Below are positions 11,568-20,755 of a stretch of DNA of 64,000 nucleotides, in pieces (within the stretch, counting starts at the first letter, position 1; each line of letters opens with the position of its first letter). The stretch is from the NCBI GenBank assembly GCA_020072785.1, contig JAIQGG010000001.1:558001-622000 (forward strand), read 5' to 3'. Both the position numbers and the translations under genes were made by a program. Below the pieces are notes generated by a model. That model was not told where the DNA came from. It worked only from the letters and a program-made list of their open reading frames with translations, and ran no database searches. The stretch comes from Terriglobia bacterium. GTDB taxonomy: Bacteria; Acidobacteriota; Terriglobia; Acidiferrales; UBA7541.

Positions 11568-12155
11568 TTACCCGCCCTTTTTCAGTTCCGCGAGCACCAG
11601 CTTGGCCACTTCCTTGAGCGTTTCGAAGACCCCCACGCCGGTGACGGCCACGCCTTCGATGACCGGCTCGCCCTTCTTCTGCAACTGCCTGGTCAATTCC
11701 TCGACGGGCAGGACATTCGGCAAGTCGCGCTTATTGAGCTGTAGCACGTACGGAATGGTCACGAAGTTGAGGTTGTGTTCCTTCAGGTGCTCCAGCAGGT
11801 TTTCAAAGGTCTCGAAATTGGCGTCCAGTCGCTCTTCCTGGGAGTCGGCCACGAACACCACCCCGTCCGCGCCCTTGAGGATCAGCTTGCGGCTGGCCTC
11901 GTAGAAGACCTGTCCGGGCACCGTATAAAGATGGAAGCGCGTCTTGAAGCCGCGCACCGTGCCTAAATCGAGGGGGAGAAAGTCGAAAAAAAGGGTGCGA
12001 TCGGTCTCCGTGGCCAGGGAAACCATTTTCCCGCGAGAGTTCTGCCCCGTGTGGTCGTAAACCCACTGCAGGTTGGCGGTCTTTCCGCCCAGACCTGGAC
12101 CGTAATACACGAGTTTGCAGTTAATTTCGCGAGCAGGAAAGTTGATAAACGGCAC
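11568..12155 (-). CDS. mglA: MglA-type small Ras-like GTPase
   Basis: 195 aa. The P-loop GPGLGGKT is at about residues 19-26, the switch II/G3 region is TVPGQVFY, the G4 motif is LNKRD, and the C-terminus is an amphipathic helix. These match MglA, which marks the leading pole and controls gliding or type IV pilus motility in Myxococcus and polarity elsewhere. The MglB GTPase-activating partner is not in the window. Start GTG at 12155 (valine codon read as Met), with only a weak upstream GAAG site. A TATAAA -10-like box lies at 12184-12189 on this strand. Confidence 0.9.
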   Translation of the reverse strand: MPFINFPAREINCKLVYYGPGLGGKTANLQWVYDHTGQNSRGKMVSLATETDRTLFFDFLPLDLGTVRGFKTRFHLYTVPGQVFYEASRKLILKGADGVVFVADSQEERLDANFETFENLLEHLKEHNLNFVTIPYVLQLNKRDLPNVLPVEELTRQLQKKGEPVIEGVAVTGVGVFETLKEVAKLVLAELKKGG

Positions 12156-12375
12156 TTGTCTTCAGCCCAACCAGGACACAAAATTTATAGCATACGCCGA
12201 GCGGGCAGGCTAGTACTCCCCCGCCTGTCACGCCAGTGTGTCACAGACAGTGTCAGGCAGAATGCTCCATTCCGGGACGATATTTTCCGGGAATGTCGCG
12301 GAGATGCCACCCGGGGGACCATTCCGGGCTGGGCGCCAGGGTCCCAGGGAGCACCGAAAGGCCAAAAGCGCTGCG

Positions 12376-12404
12376 TTGACGCTTTTTGGCGTGTCTGTTA
12401 GCAT
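12376..12404 (+). promoter_or_regulatory. Promoter with the start codon at the expected +1 (leaderless candidate)
   Basis: TTGACG (12376-12381), 17-bp spacer, TAGCAT (12399-12404). The ATG at 12411 is 6 bases after the -10 box, and no Shine-Dalgarno sequence is seen, so the mRNA may begin at or next to the start codon. Confidence 0.45.
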
Positions 12405-12410
12405 GCGCGC

Positions 12411-13046
12411 ATGGCAAAAGCGCGAAAGCCCGCTTCGGGCACAGCAAGCCGGGAAAAGAGCGCTGCGCGCGGCGCAACAAAACCTCAGAAGAAAAAGGCT
12501 TTAGCACCTCCGCCTCCGCCTTCCCGCGGCGGTGTCGAGATGGTCGACCCGCGCGTGCAGGCGCAGCTGAAAACCTACGAAGACGCTTCGCTCCTCGTGC
12601 ATCAGCAGAAGTTTGCCAAGGCCAAGCTGGAGTTCGAGAAAGTGCTTGCCGGCCCGAGCAAGGAGCTGGTGGACCGCGCGCGCATGCATCTGCGCATCGT
12701 GGAACAACGCATGAAGCCCAGCAGCGAACAGGGCCCGCGCACCGCGGAAGAGCACTACCAGCGCGGCGTCACGCTGATGAATGTGGCGCGCTGGGACGAA
12801 GCCCGTGAGCACCTGCAGAAGGCCAAGAAACTGGCCCCCAAAACCGACTACATCTTTTATGCCCTGGCCGCGCTCGATTGCCTGACCGGCGAAGCGGAAT
12901 CGGCGATGGACAACCTCAAGACCGCCATTCATCTCCGCCCGGAGAACCGCTACCATGCGCGCAACGACGAAGACTTTGCCTTCCTCCAGGAAGATCCGCG
13001 CTTTACCGAGCTGCTCTACCCGGAGAAAGACGGCACGGCGGGCTAG
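12411..13046 (+). CDS. TPR protein with a basic N-terminal tail
   Basis: 211 aa. The first 40 residues are Lys/Arg/Ala-rich and then Pro-rich (LAPPPPPSR), which could bind nucleic acid or acidic partners. From about residue 48 there are helical repeats, with TPR-like units at AEEHYQRGVTLMNVARWDEA and YIFYALAALDCLTGEAESAM. It has no signal peptide or membrane segment, so it is cytoplasmic. It ends 18 bp before yvcK, so the two may be cotranscribed. The partner is unknown. Confidence 0.75.
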   Translation: MAKARKPASGTASREKSAARGATKPQKKKALAPPPPPSRGGVEMVDPRVQAQLKTYEDASLLVHQQKFAKAKLEFEKVLAGPSKELVDRARMHLRIVEQRMKPSSEQGPRTAEEHYQRGVTLMNVARWDEAREHLQKAKKLAPKTDYIFYALAALDCLTGEAESAMDNLKTAIHLRPENRYHARNDEDFAFLQEDPRFTELLYPEKDGTAG

Positions 13047-13064
13047 TCTGCGGCGGGACCTTCC

Positions 13065-14117
13065 TTGACAAAGCAACGGAGACCGGCGAAGAACGCGCCG
13101 CGCGGAGCACGCATTGTCGCGCTGGGCGGCGGCACCGGGCTTTCCACGCTGCTGCGCGGCCTGAAGGAATATCTGGCGCCTGGCGCCGGCAAGCCGGGGC
13201 CGGGAAGCGCGAACCGCGAATATCCCATCGCGGACCTCGCGGCCATCGTCACCGTCACCGATGACGGCGGCAGCTCCGGGCGCCTGCGCCGCGAATACCG
13301 CATCCTGCCCCCCGGCGACATCCGCAACTGCATGGTGGCGCTCTCCGACGACGAGGCGCTGCTCGGCCGGCTTTTCCAGTACCGCTTTCACGCCGGGCGC
13401 GGCCTGCGCGGGCACAGTTTCGGCAACCTTTTTCTGACCGCGCTGACGCACGTCACCGGCGATTTCACCGAAGCCGTGCGCGTGAGCAGCAAGGTGTTGG
13501 CGATCCGCGGGCGCATCTTCCCCTCGACGCTGGCCAACGTCACCCTGGAGGCCACGCTCGAAAACGGCCGTCGCGAGCAGGGCGAAACGCGCATCTCCGC
13601 GAGCCACGCGCGCATCCGGCGCATCGCGCTGGTGCCGCGCCGCGTCCGTCCGCTCCCGGAAGCGCTGGAGGCCATCGCTGCCGCCGACCTGATTCTTCTC
13701 GGTCCCGGCTCGCTGTACACCAGCATCCTGCCCAATCTTCTGATTCCGGAGCTGGCATTGGCCATCGCCAAGTCCCACGCTCCGCGCGTGTACATCGCCA
13801 ATCTCATGACCCAGCCCGGGGAAACCACCGGCTACACCCTTGCCGATCATCTGCGCGCCATCCAGCAGCATTCCCCGCGCCGCGTGGTGGACTGGGTAGT
13901 GGCCAATCGCCGCCCGGTTTCGCCCGACGTGGCCCGGCGCTACCGCGCCGAGGGCGCCGAACCCGTGGCGGTAGACCTCCGCGAATTGCAGAAGCTGGGC
14001 CTGCGCGTGATTCTCGACGACCTGCTCGAAGAGCACGGCGTCATCCGCCACGACGCCCGGCGGCTGGCGCGCCTGCTGCTCGGCGAATTCGTCCTGCGCC
14101 CCCGCGGCCGCGCCTAA
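13065..14117 (+). CDS. yvcK: YvcK/CofD-like gluconeogenesis factor
   Basis: 350 aa, CofD-like nucleotide-binding fold. Motifs: IVALGGGTGLSTLLRGLKEY near the N-terminus, TVTDDGGSSGRLR, PPGDIRNCMVAL, GHSFGNLFLTAL and LGPGSLYTSILPNL. In Bacillus YvcK is needed on gluconeogenic carbon, binds UDP-sugars and affects cell-wall enzymes. In B. subtilis it sits with yvcJ (rapZ) and yvcL (whiA); neither is next to it here. Start TTG 13065 is the only reasonable one in frame. A short conserved insertion (PGAGKPGPGSANREYP) sits between the first two motifs. Confidence 0.88.
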   Translation: MTKQRRPAKNAPRGARIVALGGGTGLSTLLRGLKEYLAPGAGKPGPGSANREYPIADLAAIVTVTDDGGSSGRLRREYRILPPGDIRNCMVALSDDEALLGRLFQYRFHAGRGLRGHSFGNLFLTALTHVTGDFTEAVRVSSKVLAIRGRIFPSTLANVTLEATLENGRREQGETRISASHARIRRIALVPRRVRPLPEALEAIAAADLILLGPGSLYTSILPNLLIPELALAIAKSHAPRVYIANLMTQPGETTGYTLADHLRAIQQHSPRRVVDWVVANRRPVSPDVARRYRAEGAEPVAVDLRELQKLGLRVILDDLLEEHGVIRHDARRLARLLLGEFVLRPRGRA

Positions 14118-14127
14118 CGGCCGCGGG
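14101..14127 (+). terminator. GC-rich hairpin at the end of yvcK
   Basis: CCCGCGGCC pairs with GGCCGCGGG across the yvcK stop codon, followed by only TGTTTG. The stem is strong but the T-run is poor, so this could be a weak terminator or an mRNA-end stabiliser before the next gene. Confidence 0.35.
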
Positions 14128-14159
14128 TGTTTGCGTCGGAAGGAAAAGGGGGAACTCCC

Positions 14160-15638
14160 ATGGCCTGGAGCAAGCGATTCGGCATCCTCATCCTGGCATT
14201 GGCCGTGGCGCTGCCGGCGGCCGCCGAGCGCGTGCCCATTACTTTGCTGCAGATCAACGACGTCTATGAAATCTCCCCGGTGCAGGGCGGCCGGGAAGGC
14301 GGGATCGCGCGGCTGGCCACGCTGCGCCGGGAGCTGCAGCGCGAGAACCCGGGCACGTTTCTGCTGCTGGCCGGAGACGCCTTCAGCCCTTCGGCGCTGG
14401 GCACGGCGGAGGTGGACGGCGCGCGCATCGACGGCGCGCAGATGGTGGCGGCGCTGAACGCCGCCGGGCTGGACTATGCGACCTTCGGCAATCATGAGTT
14501 CGATATTCCCGAGGCGCACTTCCTGGCGCGCATCAGGGAATCGCACGCGGTCTGGTTTTCCGGCAACTGCCGCGACCGCGAGGGCCAGCCCTTTGCGGGC
14601 GTGCCGGAATCGGTGATCTTCACGGTGCGCGGCGCGCAGGGCGCCGAGGTGCGCATCGGGCTCATCGGCGTGACGATCGATTCGACGAAGGCCGCCTGGG
14701 TGCGCTATCTCGATCCCCGCGAGACCGCGCGCCAGCAGGCCCAAGCGCTGCGGCCAAAGGTGGACATTCTGATCGCGGTGACCCATCTCGCTCTGCCGGA
14801 CGACCAGAAACTTGCCGAAGCCGTGCCGGAGATTGACCTGATCCTCGGCGGACACGAGCACGAAAACTGGCGGCTGTACCGCGGCGGGCATTTCACGCCG
14901 ATCCTCAAGGCCGATGCCAATGCGCGCTCGGCGTATGTCCACGAATTGGTTTACGACACGCAGGCGAAAACACTGCAGATTCGCTCCACCCTGCGGCGCA
15001 TCACTCCGGAGATCGCCGAGGATCCGGCCACTGCCGCCGTTGTGCGCGAATGGACGGAGAAGGCCTTCCGCGCATTCCGCGCGCGCGGGTTCGAGCCGGA
15101 GGCCACCGTGGCGCAGGCGCCAATAGCGCTGGACGGCGCAGAGAGCCGTGTGCGCAACGGGAGCACCGCGCTGACCGGCCTGATCGGCGAGGCCATGCTG
15201 CGCGAATGGCCGGAAGCGGATGCGGCGGTGTTCAACGCCGGCTCGATCCGCATTGACGACGAGATTCCGCCGGGCCCGGTGACCCAGTACGACATCCTGC
15301 GCATCCTGCCGTTTGGCGGAAAGGTGCTGGGCGCGGAGATGACAGGCAGCCTGCTGGCCCGCGTCCTGGAGGCCGGCCGCGCCAACCGCGGCAGCGGCGG
15401 TTTCCTGCAGCTCGCCAACATCGCCCCCAGCGCGAACGGGGCTTCCTGGACGGTCGGCGGCAAGCCGCTCGATCCGCAGAAGACTTACCGCATCGCGATC
15501 AGCGATTATCTGCTGACCGGCAAAGAGCAGGGGCTGGACTTCCTCACGCGTACCGCGGAGGGCGTGGGCGCGGTGCGCGAATTCCGCGACATCCGCTTCG
15601 CCCTGATCGATGAGATGAAGGCGCGGTGGAAGCAGTGA
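14160..15638 (+). CDS. 5'-nucleotidase/2',3'-cyclic phosphodiesterase-like metallophosphoesterase, exported
   Basis: 492 aa. Signal peptide (FGILILALAVALPAAAERV) and ATG 14160 after AAAGGGGGA. N-terminal calcineurin-like domain: LLQINDVYE, LAGDAFSPS, FGNHEFD, VTHLALPDD and GGHEHENW are the metal-ligand blocks. The first block normally reads ND-x-H; here it is NDVYE, so one ligand is not standard. The C-terminal 5'-nucleotidase domain contains NAGSIRIDDEIPPGPVTQYD and FGGKV. UshA-like enzymes act in the periplasm on nucleotides to release phosphate and nucleosides. The exact substrate cannot be read from sequence. Confidence 0.87.
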   Translation: MAWSKRFGILILALAVALPAAAERVPITLLQINDVYEISPVQGGREGGIARLATLRRELQRENPGTFLLLAGDAFSPSALGTAEVDGARIDGAQMVAALNAAGLDYATFGNHEFDIPEAHFLARIRESHAVWFSGNCRDREGQPFAGVPESVIFTVRGAQGAEVRIGLIGVTIDSTKAAWVRYLDPRETARQQAQALRPKVDILIAVTHLALPDDQKLAEAVPEIDLILGGHEHENWRLYRGGHFTPILKADANARSAYVHELVYDTQAKTLQIRSTLRRITPEIAEDPATAAVVREWTEKAFRAFRARGFEPEATVAQAPIALDGAESRVRNGSTALTGLIGEAMLREWPEADAAVFNAGSIRIDDEIPPGPVTQYDILRILPFGGKVLGAEMTGSLLARVLEAGRANRGSGGFLQLANIAPSANGASWTVGGKPLDPQKTYRIAISDYLLTGKEQGLDFLTRTAEGVGAVREFRDIRFALIDEMKARWKQ

Positions 15639-15765
15639 CACAGGCTTCAGCCCGAGCCACCGGGTTGCCGGCGGCGCGCGGGGCATCTTCGTTCCTTCTT
15701 CGACGGGTTGGTGTTAACGTCGAAGAGCGCGCGAGGTGCGGAAATCTTTCCAGGGAGAGAGGAAC

Positions 15766-16164
15766 ATGGCGACATTTGGACTGATCGAATACAAGGATGC
15801 GAGCCCGGAGGTGCGGGCCATCTACGACGACATCATGGCCACGCGCAAGACCGACTGGATCAACAATTTCTGGAAGGCCATCGCGCACGATCCGGCGACG
15901 CTCAAACGCACCTGGGAAGACATCAAGCAGATCATGGGACCGGGCGCGCTTGATCCGCTGACCAAGGAGATGCTCTACGTGGCCGTGAGCGTGACCAACA
16001 ATTGCCAGTACTGCATCGCTTCGCACACCGCCTCGGCCAGGAACAAGGGCATGACGGACGCCATGTTCAAAGAGCTGCAGGCAGTTATCGGCATGGCCAA
16101 CGAGACCAACAAGATGGTCAGTGGCTACCAAGTGGAGATCGACGAGCGGTTCAAGACGCCTTAG
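15766..16164 (+). CDS. Carboxymuconolactone decarboxylase/AhpD-like protein
   Basis: 132 aa, all-helical. The redox motif CQYCIASH (CxxC then His two residues on) at about residues 83-90 matches the AhpD-type active site in the CMD family, so a thiol peroxidase role is more likely than the decarboxylase reaction. ATG 15766 follows GGGAGAGAGGAAC. The frame extends 10 codons upstream but the ribosome site favours this start. Stands alone, 128 bp after the phosphoesterase gene. Confidence 0.85.
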   Translation: MATFGLIEYKDASPEVRAIYDDIMATRKTDWINNFWKAIAHDPATLKRTWEDIKQIMGPGALDPLTKEMLYVAVSVTNNCQYCIASHTASARNKGMTDAMFKELQAVIGMANETNKMVSGYQVEIDERFKTP

Positions 16165-16258
16165 CCGCGCTTGTTTTTTTGGCTTTTGCCGCGGCTACCT
16201 GCCCTCTGTTCATCAGCCGATGGTCCCAGCCGATATTTTCCCACACCTGTTTCCATGC

Positions 16259-16274
16259 TAGTACCTAAGTACTA
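16259..16274. promoter_or_regulatory. Perfect inverted repeat TAGTAC-CTAA-GTACTA
   Basis: A 6-bp perfect dyad in the 229-bp gap between the AhpD-like gene and the TonB fusion gene. It could be an operator. Short palindromes of this size can occur by chance, so this is tentative. Confidence 0.25.
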
Positions 16275-16320
16275 TAGCCTCCGTCCTATTCCGCCGATAA
16301 TCATAGAAGTCCGTGGGGAT

Positions 16321-16340
16321 GTTGACCGCTTCGCGGTCAC
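16321..16340 (+). repeat. 20-nt palindromic repeat, copy 1
   Basis: Exact consensus GTTGACCGCTTCGCGGTCAC (7-bp TGACCGC/GCGGTCA stem, TTC loop). It lies just before the start region of the TonB fusion gene. The SD-like tail seen at other copies is degraded to GAATG here. Confidence 0.9.
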
Positions 16341-16393
16341 GGAAATGAATGTCCCGCAGTGGAGCGCTAGCTCGCCGCGCAAGTGAGAAAGCC

Positions 16394-18520
16394 ATGCCGC
16401 CGATCCAGAAGGAGTCCGCTATTTCGCAGGATATGCCGGCCGCGGCGCCGCCGCAGCCATCCGCCCGGCCAAACGGCCGCGGCCAGGAGACAGCCAAGCC
16501 GCAGCCCGTGTGCCTGGAAATGCCCGTGAGCGTGCATGGGGCCTGCAACGTCGAGGGCAGCGACAAGCGCGAAAAGTTTCACGAGGCCACGCACACCGTC
16601 CTGATTTTTGCCAGCGGCGCTGTGCTGCGCCTGGCCGCCAGCGTTTCCCCGGGCCAGCTGCTTTTTCTCACCAACGAGCGCAGCAAGCGCGAGATCGTCT
16701 GTCAGGTTGTGAAGTCCAAGAGCTATCGCAACGTTAGCGGCTACGTCGAGCTGGAATTCAGCGAACCCTGCCCCGGTTTCTGGGGCGTCAGCTTTCCAGG
16801 GGAGCGAACGGCTGCGGGGAAAACGGCTGCGCAAGGGAGCGCAGCTTTGCCGGTGGCGGTGAACGCGGAGAGTATCGCCGCGCCACCGCTGCCGAGAGTG
16901 ATGTTGCCTCCCCCCCCGGCCGGCCCGGCCGAGAGCTATTTATCGGCGCCACCGCCCATCGCGGCCTCTGTCGCTGCAGCGGAAATCCCCTTTGCGCCAG
17001 CCGAGCCTATGCAGCTTCCCGCGTCCTGGAGCGTTGACCGCTCTGCGGTCACCCAGAACAAGGAAGAAGCGCCGGAACAAGCTGCGCCGGAGCCGCCGGC
17101 GATTCCCGCGGTGATCGAAGAAAACCTCGCACCCGGGGAGCGCCCTGCGGTGTTGGAGACCGGACCCGCGTCGCTGACGTTCCTTTCCGCCGCCGCGCCC
17201 GTATCTTCGCTTCCGGGGAGCGAACAGGAAGCGCCAGTGGCGGACGGCCTGCCCGCGGTTCCGCAGATGCCCGAAGGGTCTGCCGGCGCGGCGCAGGTTG
17301 ACCGCTTCGCGGTCACACATGGAGTTGACCGCTTCGCGGTCACACATGGAGTTGACCGCTTCGCGGTCACGCATGCAGAAGTGTCCGTGCCGAATTGGCT
17401 GTCGCCCATAGCGCTGGCGCAGCCTTCCGAGCCGCGTACAGAAACAGACCTTGCCGCGAAGAGCGGCGTCAACAGCGTCCCGAAGATCCTGCCGCTCCCG
17501 GAATGCCGCACCGAGCCGGAGTTGGCGACCAACGTGGCGGAGCCGATAGGCTACTTGCAGTTGGGCGGCAAACCATTTGTGGCCGGTCCGCGGGCCGTCC
17601 GCGAAGCGCCGGCTTTTGGCAGAAACATCCTGCTGGCCGAGGAGAAGAGCATGCCCGCGGCGCGTCCCGGCGCTGGCCGCGGCCTCATCTACCTGGCGGC
17701 GGCCGCAGCGATTCTGGTCAGTTTGGCGGGGGCCAAGTGGTATCTGCGCCAGCCGGAGAAACCCCCTGAAGAGGTAGCGGTAGCCGAGACGGCCCCGGCG
17801 GCGGTTTCCCCTGTGATGGCCAAGACGGCCACCCAGCCTGAAGTGGCGCAAAGCGCTGTTGCCGGGAATCCGGTTTCGACCTCCGTGAGCCTGGCGACGA
17901 CACCGGCGGATTCTCTGCCGCCTATTCCCATCGTCATGGATACGCCGGCGGCACCGGCCAAGCAGGCTGCGCCCATGGCCGGCATGGGCGGGAATGCGCG
18001 CAAGAACCCAGCAGTGCTCCAATTCGTGGATCCGGAAAAGCAGCCGAAGAAGCTCCCGCCGGGAATTCGCCTGGCTGCGCCGGTGGTCTCGCGCCGCGCT
18101 GCGCCGGACGGCGCGGCTGCGGAAGACGTAAACCTGGGTGCCCTGCCTGGTCCTCTCGTGGGCGTTGACCGCTTCGCGGTCACACAAATCGGGGAGGCCG
18201 CTGCGGGGCTCCCTGTTTCGCATTCGAAACCCGCGGTGCCGCGCAGTGGCGGGGTGCAACCCGCACGACTGCTCTTCTCCGCGCCGCCAGTCTATCCGCC
18301 GCTGGCGCGCGGCGAGGGCATTGCAGGCGACGTGGTCCTCGACGCGCTGATCGGCGCCAACGGGCGGGTCACTGCCATGAAGATCCTTTCCGGCAACCCG
18401 CTGCTGCAGCAGGCGGCCAAGGATGCGCTGCGCCGTTGGCGGTATCAGCCGGCCATGCTGGACGGCCAGCCCGCTCCCTCACACCTGACAGTCACCATCC
18501 AGTTCCGTCTCCAGCGCTAG
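16394..18520 (+). CDS. PilZ-like / transmembrane / TonB C-terminal fusion protein with in-frame repeats
   Basis: 708 aa from ATG 16394 (ATG 16349 in the same frame is an alternative). Order: an N-terminal domain of about 100 residues (PVSVHGACNVEG ... VELEFSEPCPGFWGVSFP) that looks PilZ-like. A very long Ala/Pro-rich segment follows. Near residue 440 is one membrane segment (GLIYLAAAAAILVSLAGAKW). After another disordered stretch comes a C-terminal TonB domain (PPVYPPLARGEGIAGDVVLD ... RRWRYQPAMLDGQP). The disordered parts contain five copies of the 20-nt palindrome read in frame as VDRFAVT or VDRSAVT, three of them tandem. It may couple an inner-membrane energy or c-di-GMP signal to an outer-membrane partner. 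No ExbBD lies beside it. The domain calls are by eye. Confidence 0.7.
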   Translation: MPPIQKESAISQDMPAAAPPQPSARPNGRGQETAKPQPVCLEMPVSVHGACNVEGSDKREKFHEATHTVLIFASGAVLRLAASVSPGQLLFLTNERSKREIVCQVVKSKSYRNVSGYVELEFSEPCPGFWGVSFPGERTAAGKTAAQGSAALPVAVNAESIAAPPLPRVMLPPPPAGPAESYLSAPPPIAASVAAAEIPFAPAEPMQLPASWSVDRSAVTQNKEEAPEQAAPEPPAIPAVIEENLAPGERPAVLETGPASLTFLSAAAPVSSLPGSEQEAPVADGLPAVPQMPEGSAGAAQVDRFAVTHGVDRFAVTHGVDRFAVTHAEVSVPNWLSPIALAQPSEPRTETDLAAKSGVNSVPKILPLPECRTEPELATNVAEPIGYLQLGGKPFVAGPRAVREAPAFGRNILLAEEKSMPAARPGAGRGLIYLAAAAAILVSLAGAKWYLRQPEKPPEEVAVAETAPAAVSPVMAKTATQPEVAQSAVAGNPVSTSVSLATTPADSLPPIPIVMDTPAAPAKQAAPMAGMGGNARKNPAVLQFVDPEKQPKKLPPGIRLAAPVVSRRAAPDGAAAEDVNLGALPGPLVGVDRFAVTQIGEAAAGLPVSHSKPAVPRSGGVQPARLLFSAPPVYPPLARGEGIAGDVVLDALIGANGRVTAMKILSGNPLLQQAAKDALRRWRYQPAMLDGQPAPSHLTVTIQFRLQR
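17033..17052 (+). repeat. 20-nt palindromic repeat, copy 2 (in frame)
   Basis: GTTGACCGCTCTGCGGTCAC; the loop is TCT. Encodes VDRSAVT inside the TonB fusion protein. Confidence 0.9.
17297..17377 (+). repeat. Tandem array of three palindromic repeats, 27-bp period (in frame)
   Basis: Copies start at 17297, 17324 and 17351. Each is the exact 20-nt consensus followed by a 7-nt spacer (ACATGGA, ACATGGA, GCATGCA). The 27-bp unit adds nine residues, VDRFAVTHG, so the frame is kept. Confidence 0.95.
18164..18183 (+). repeat. 20-nt palindromic repeat, copy 6 (in frame)
   Basis: Exact consensus. Encodes [11 protein letters not shown] in the TonB fusion protein between the membrane segment and the TonB domain. 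Confidence 0.9.
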
Positions 18521-18614
18521 ACCCCTCCCCGCGCACGCTTTCTTGCCGCTCCGGCCTTCCTGGCGGGGCCGCTTTTCCTGCTGCCGGATACGCAGCACTT
18601 CCGCACGCCGCAGC

Positions 18615-18643
18615 TTGCAGCCCGGAAAAGAGCTTCGTATACT
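18615..18643 (+). promoter_or_regulatory. Candidate gdhA promoter
   Basis: TTGCAG (3/6), 17-bp spacer, TATACT (5/6) at 18638-18643. The start site would be near 18650, giving a leader of about 165 nt that includes two palindromic repeats before the ATG at 18816. Confidence 0.4.
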
Positions 18644-18747
18644 GGCGGCCCGGCCAAACGGGCATGGCGATTACGGGGTAGCCGCCACCTTCGCCCTATG
18701 GCCCTGCTACCGGCCTGCGCAAAGAGACAGGCCTGTACGTACGGATC

Positions 18748-18806
18748 GTTGACCGCTTTGCGGTCACACAGATTGTCGACCGCTTCGTGGTCACGCAGAT
18801 CAAGGA
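18748..18806 (+). repeat. Two palindromic repeats ending in the gdhA Shine-Dalgarno sequence
   Basis: Copies start at 18748 (loop TTT) and 18775 (GTCGACCGCTTCGTGGTCAC, an imperfect stem), 27 bp apart. The second continues GCAGATCAAGGAG, and its AAGGAG (18801-18806) is the ribosome site for gdhA ATG 18816. The hairpins thus sit directly on the translation-start region. Confidence 0.85.
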
Positions 18807-18815
18807 GAGCCCTTC

Positions 18816-20087
<1,272 letters not shown>

Positions 20088-20110
20088 CCCCGCGCCCGGT
20101 TCCGTTTAGC

Positions 20111-20180
20111 GCCGGGCTCCCGGCTCGTCCCGATTCCATCGGGACCCCGCCGGGAGCCCGGCCTTTCTCTTTTTGCTTTT
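20111..20180 (+). terminator. Intrinsic terminator of gdhA
   Basis: A long stem GCCGGGCTCCCGGC / GCCGGGAGCCCGGC (20111-20124 with 20149-20162) encloses a second small stem (GTCCCGA/TCGGGAC), then CTTTCTCTTTTT. The T-rich run is directly after the stem. Confidence 0.85.
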
Positions 20181-20755
20181 CCCCTAGCGCCCGCCCCCTG
20201 GCCCCGCCGTGAGGCGGGCTTCTTTCTCCCTCTCGGCAACCGCTGACCACGCTCTTTCCGGCTTCGTGGGCAGCCATCTTCGCTTTTTTCTTGAGGGTAG
20301 CCCGCACCTCCCGATTTTTCTCTCTTTGACGCCTGCACACGGCGCGCGCATACCGCTTCCTCACTTCACTGCAGAGACCGCTCTGCGCCTTCTGCGTCTC
20401 CGCGTTATCTTTTTCTCTCCCTCCTTCCATTCTTTCTCGAATCCCATTCGGTCGGTCGCCCATACGTGGATTTTGCGTGTAAGGTTTTTGACTCTTGCGA
20501 TGAATAGCAGCGAGAAGCTGTCTCATAAATATCCGGATGACTAACCACACACCGTCATTCCGAACGGAGTCCGCGGAGTGAGGAATCTCTCTTCGCCTTT
20601 GTATCGGAAAGACCTCACGTGTAAATCCGGCACGTGGGGCACCCATATGACCCCACTTTAACGCTCGAGTGACCTACAATAATGATATTCTCCCGTCGTG
20701 TATCCCTTATCGAGACAAGAAAGAAAATCATCGGCGCCCTCTGGGCCACCCGCCC
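20181..20755. other. Gene-poor junction into the accessory region
   Basis: No convincing gene. It holds a second hairpin CCCCGCC-GTGA-GGCGGG (20202-20218), and a CGCAGAG-type patch reading TGCGCCTTCTGCGTCTCCGCG (about 20384-20404). A 46-nt sequence starting near 20519 matches one near 34674 and includes the common CCGTCATTCCGA motif. A GGGCCACCCGCC repeat (20743-20754) lies just before the RHS coding piece. Base composition drops from the gdhA level. Confidence 0.6.
20743..20754 (+). repeat. GGGCCACCCGCC repeat, copy 1
   Basis: One of three copies of this 12-mer in 3.3 kb (others at 23247-23258 minus and 24035-24046 plus). It is followed by ATGTCCGGCGGGCC, so it can fold as a hairpin. It marks the point where RHS homology begins. 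Confidence 0.6.

Noticed and set aside
12501-15686. A 1061-codon frame on the minus strand
   Set aside because: It lies opposite four recognisable plus-strand genes and is a product of high GC at third positions.
17297-17377. Possible CRISPR array (repeats with 7-nt spacers)
   Set aside because: Spacers are only 7 nt and nearly the same, there are three copies, no cas genes, and the array is in frame inside a gene.
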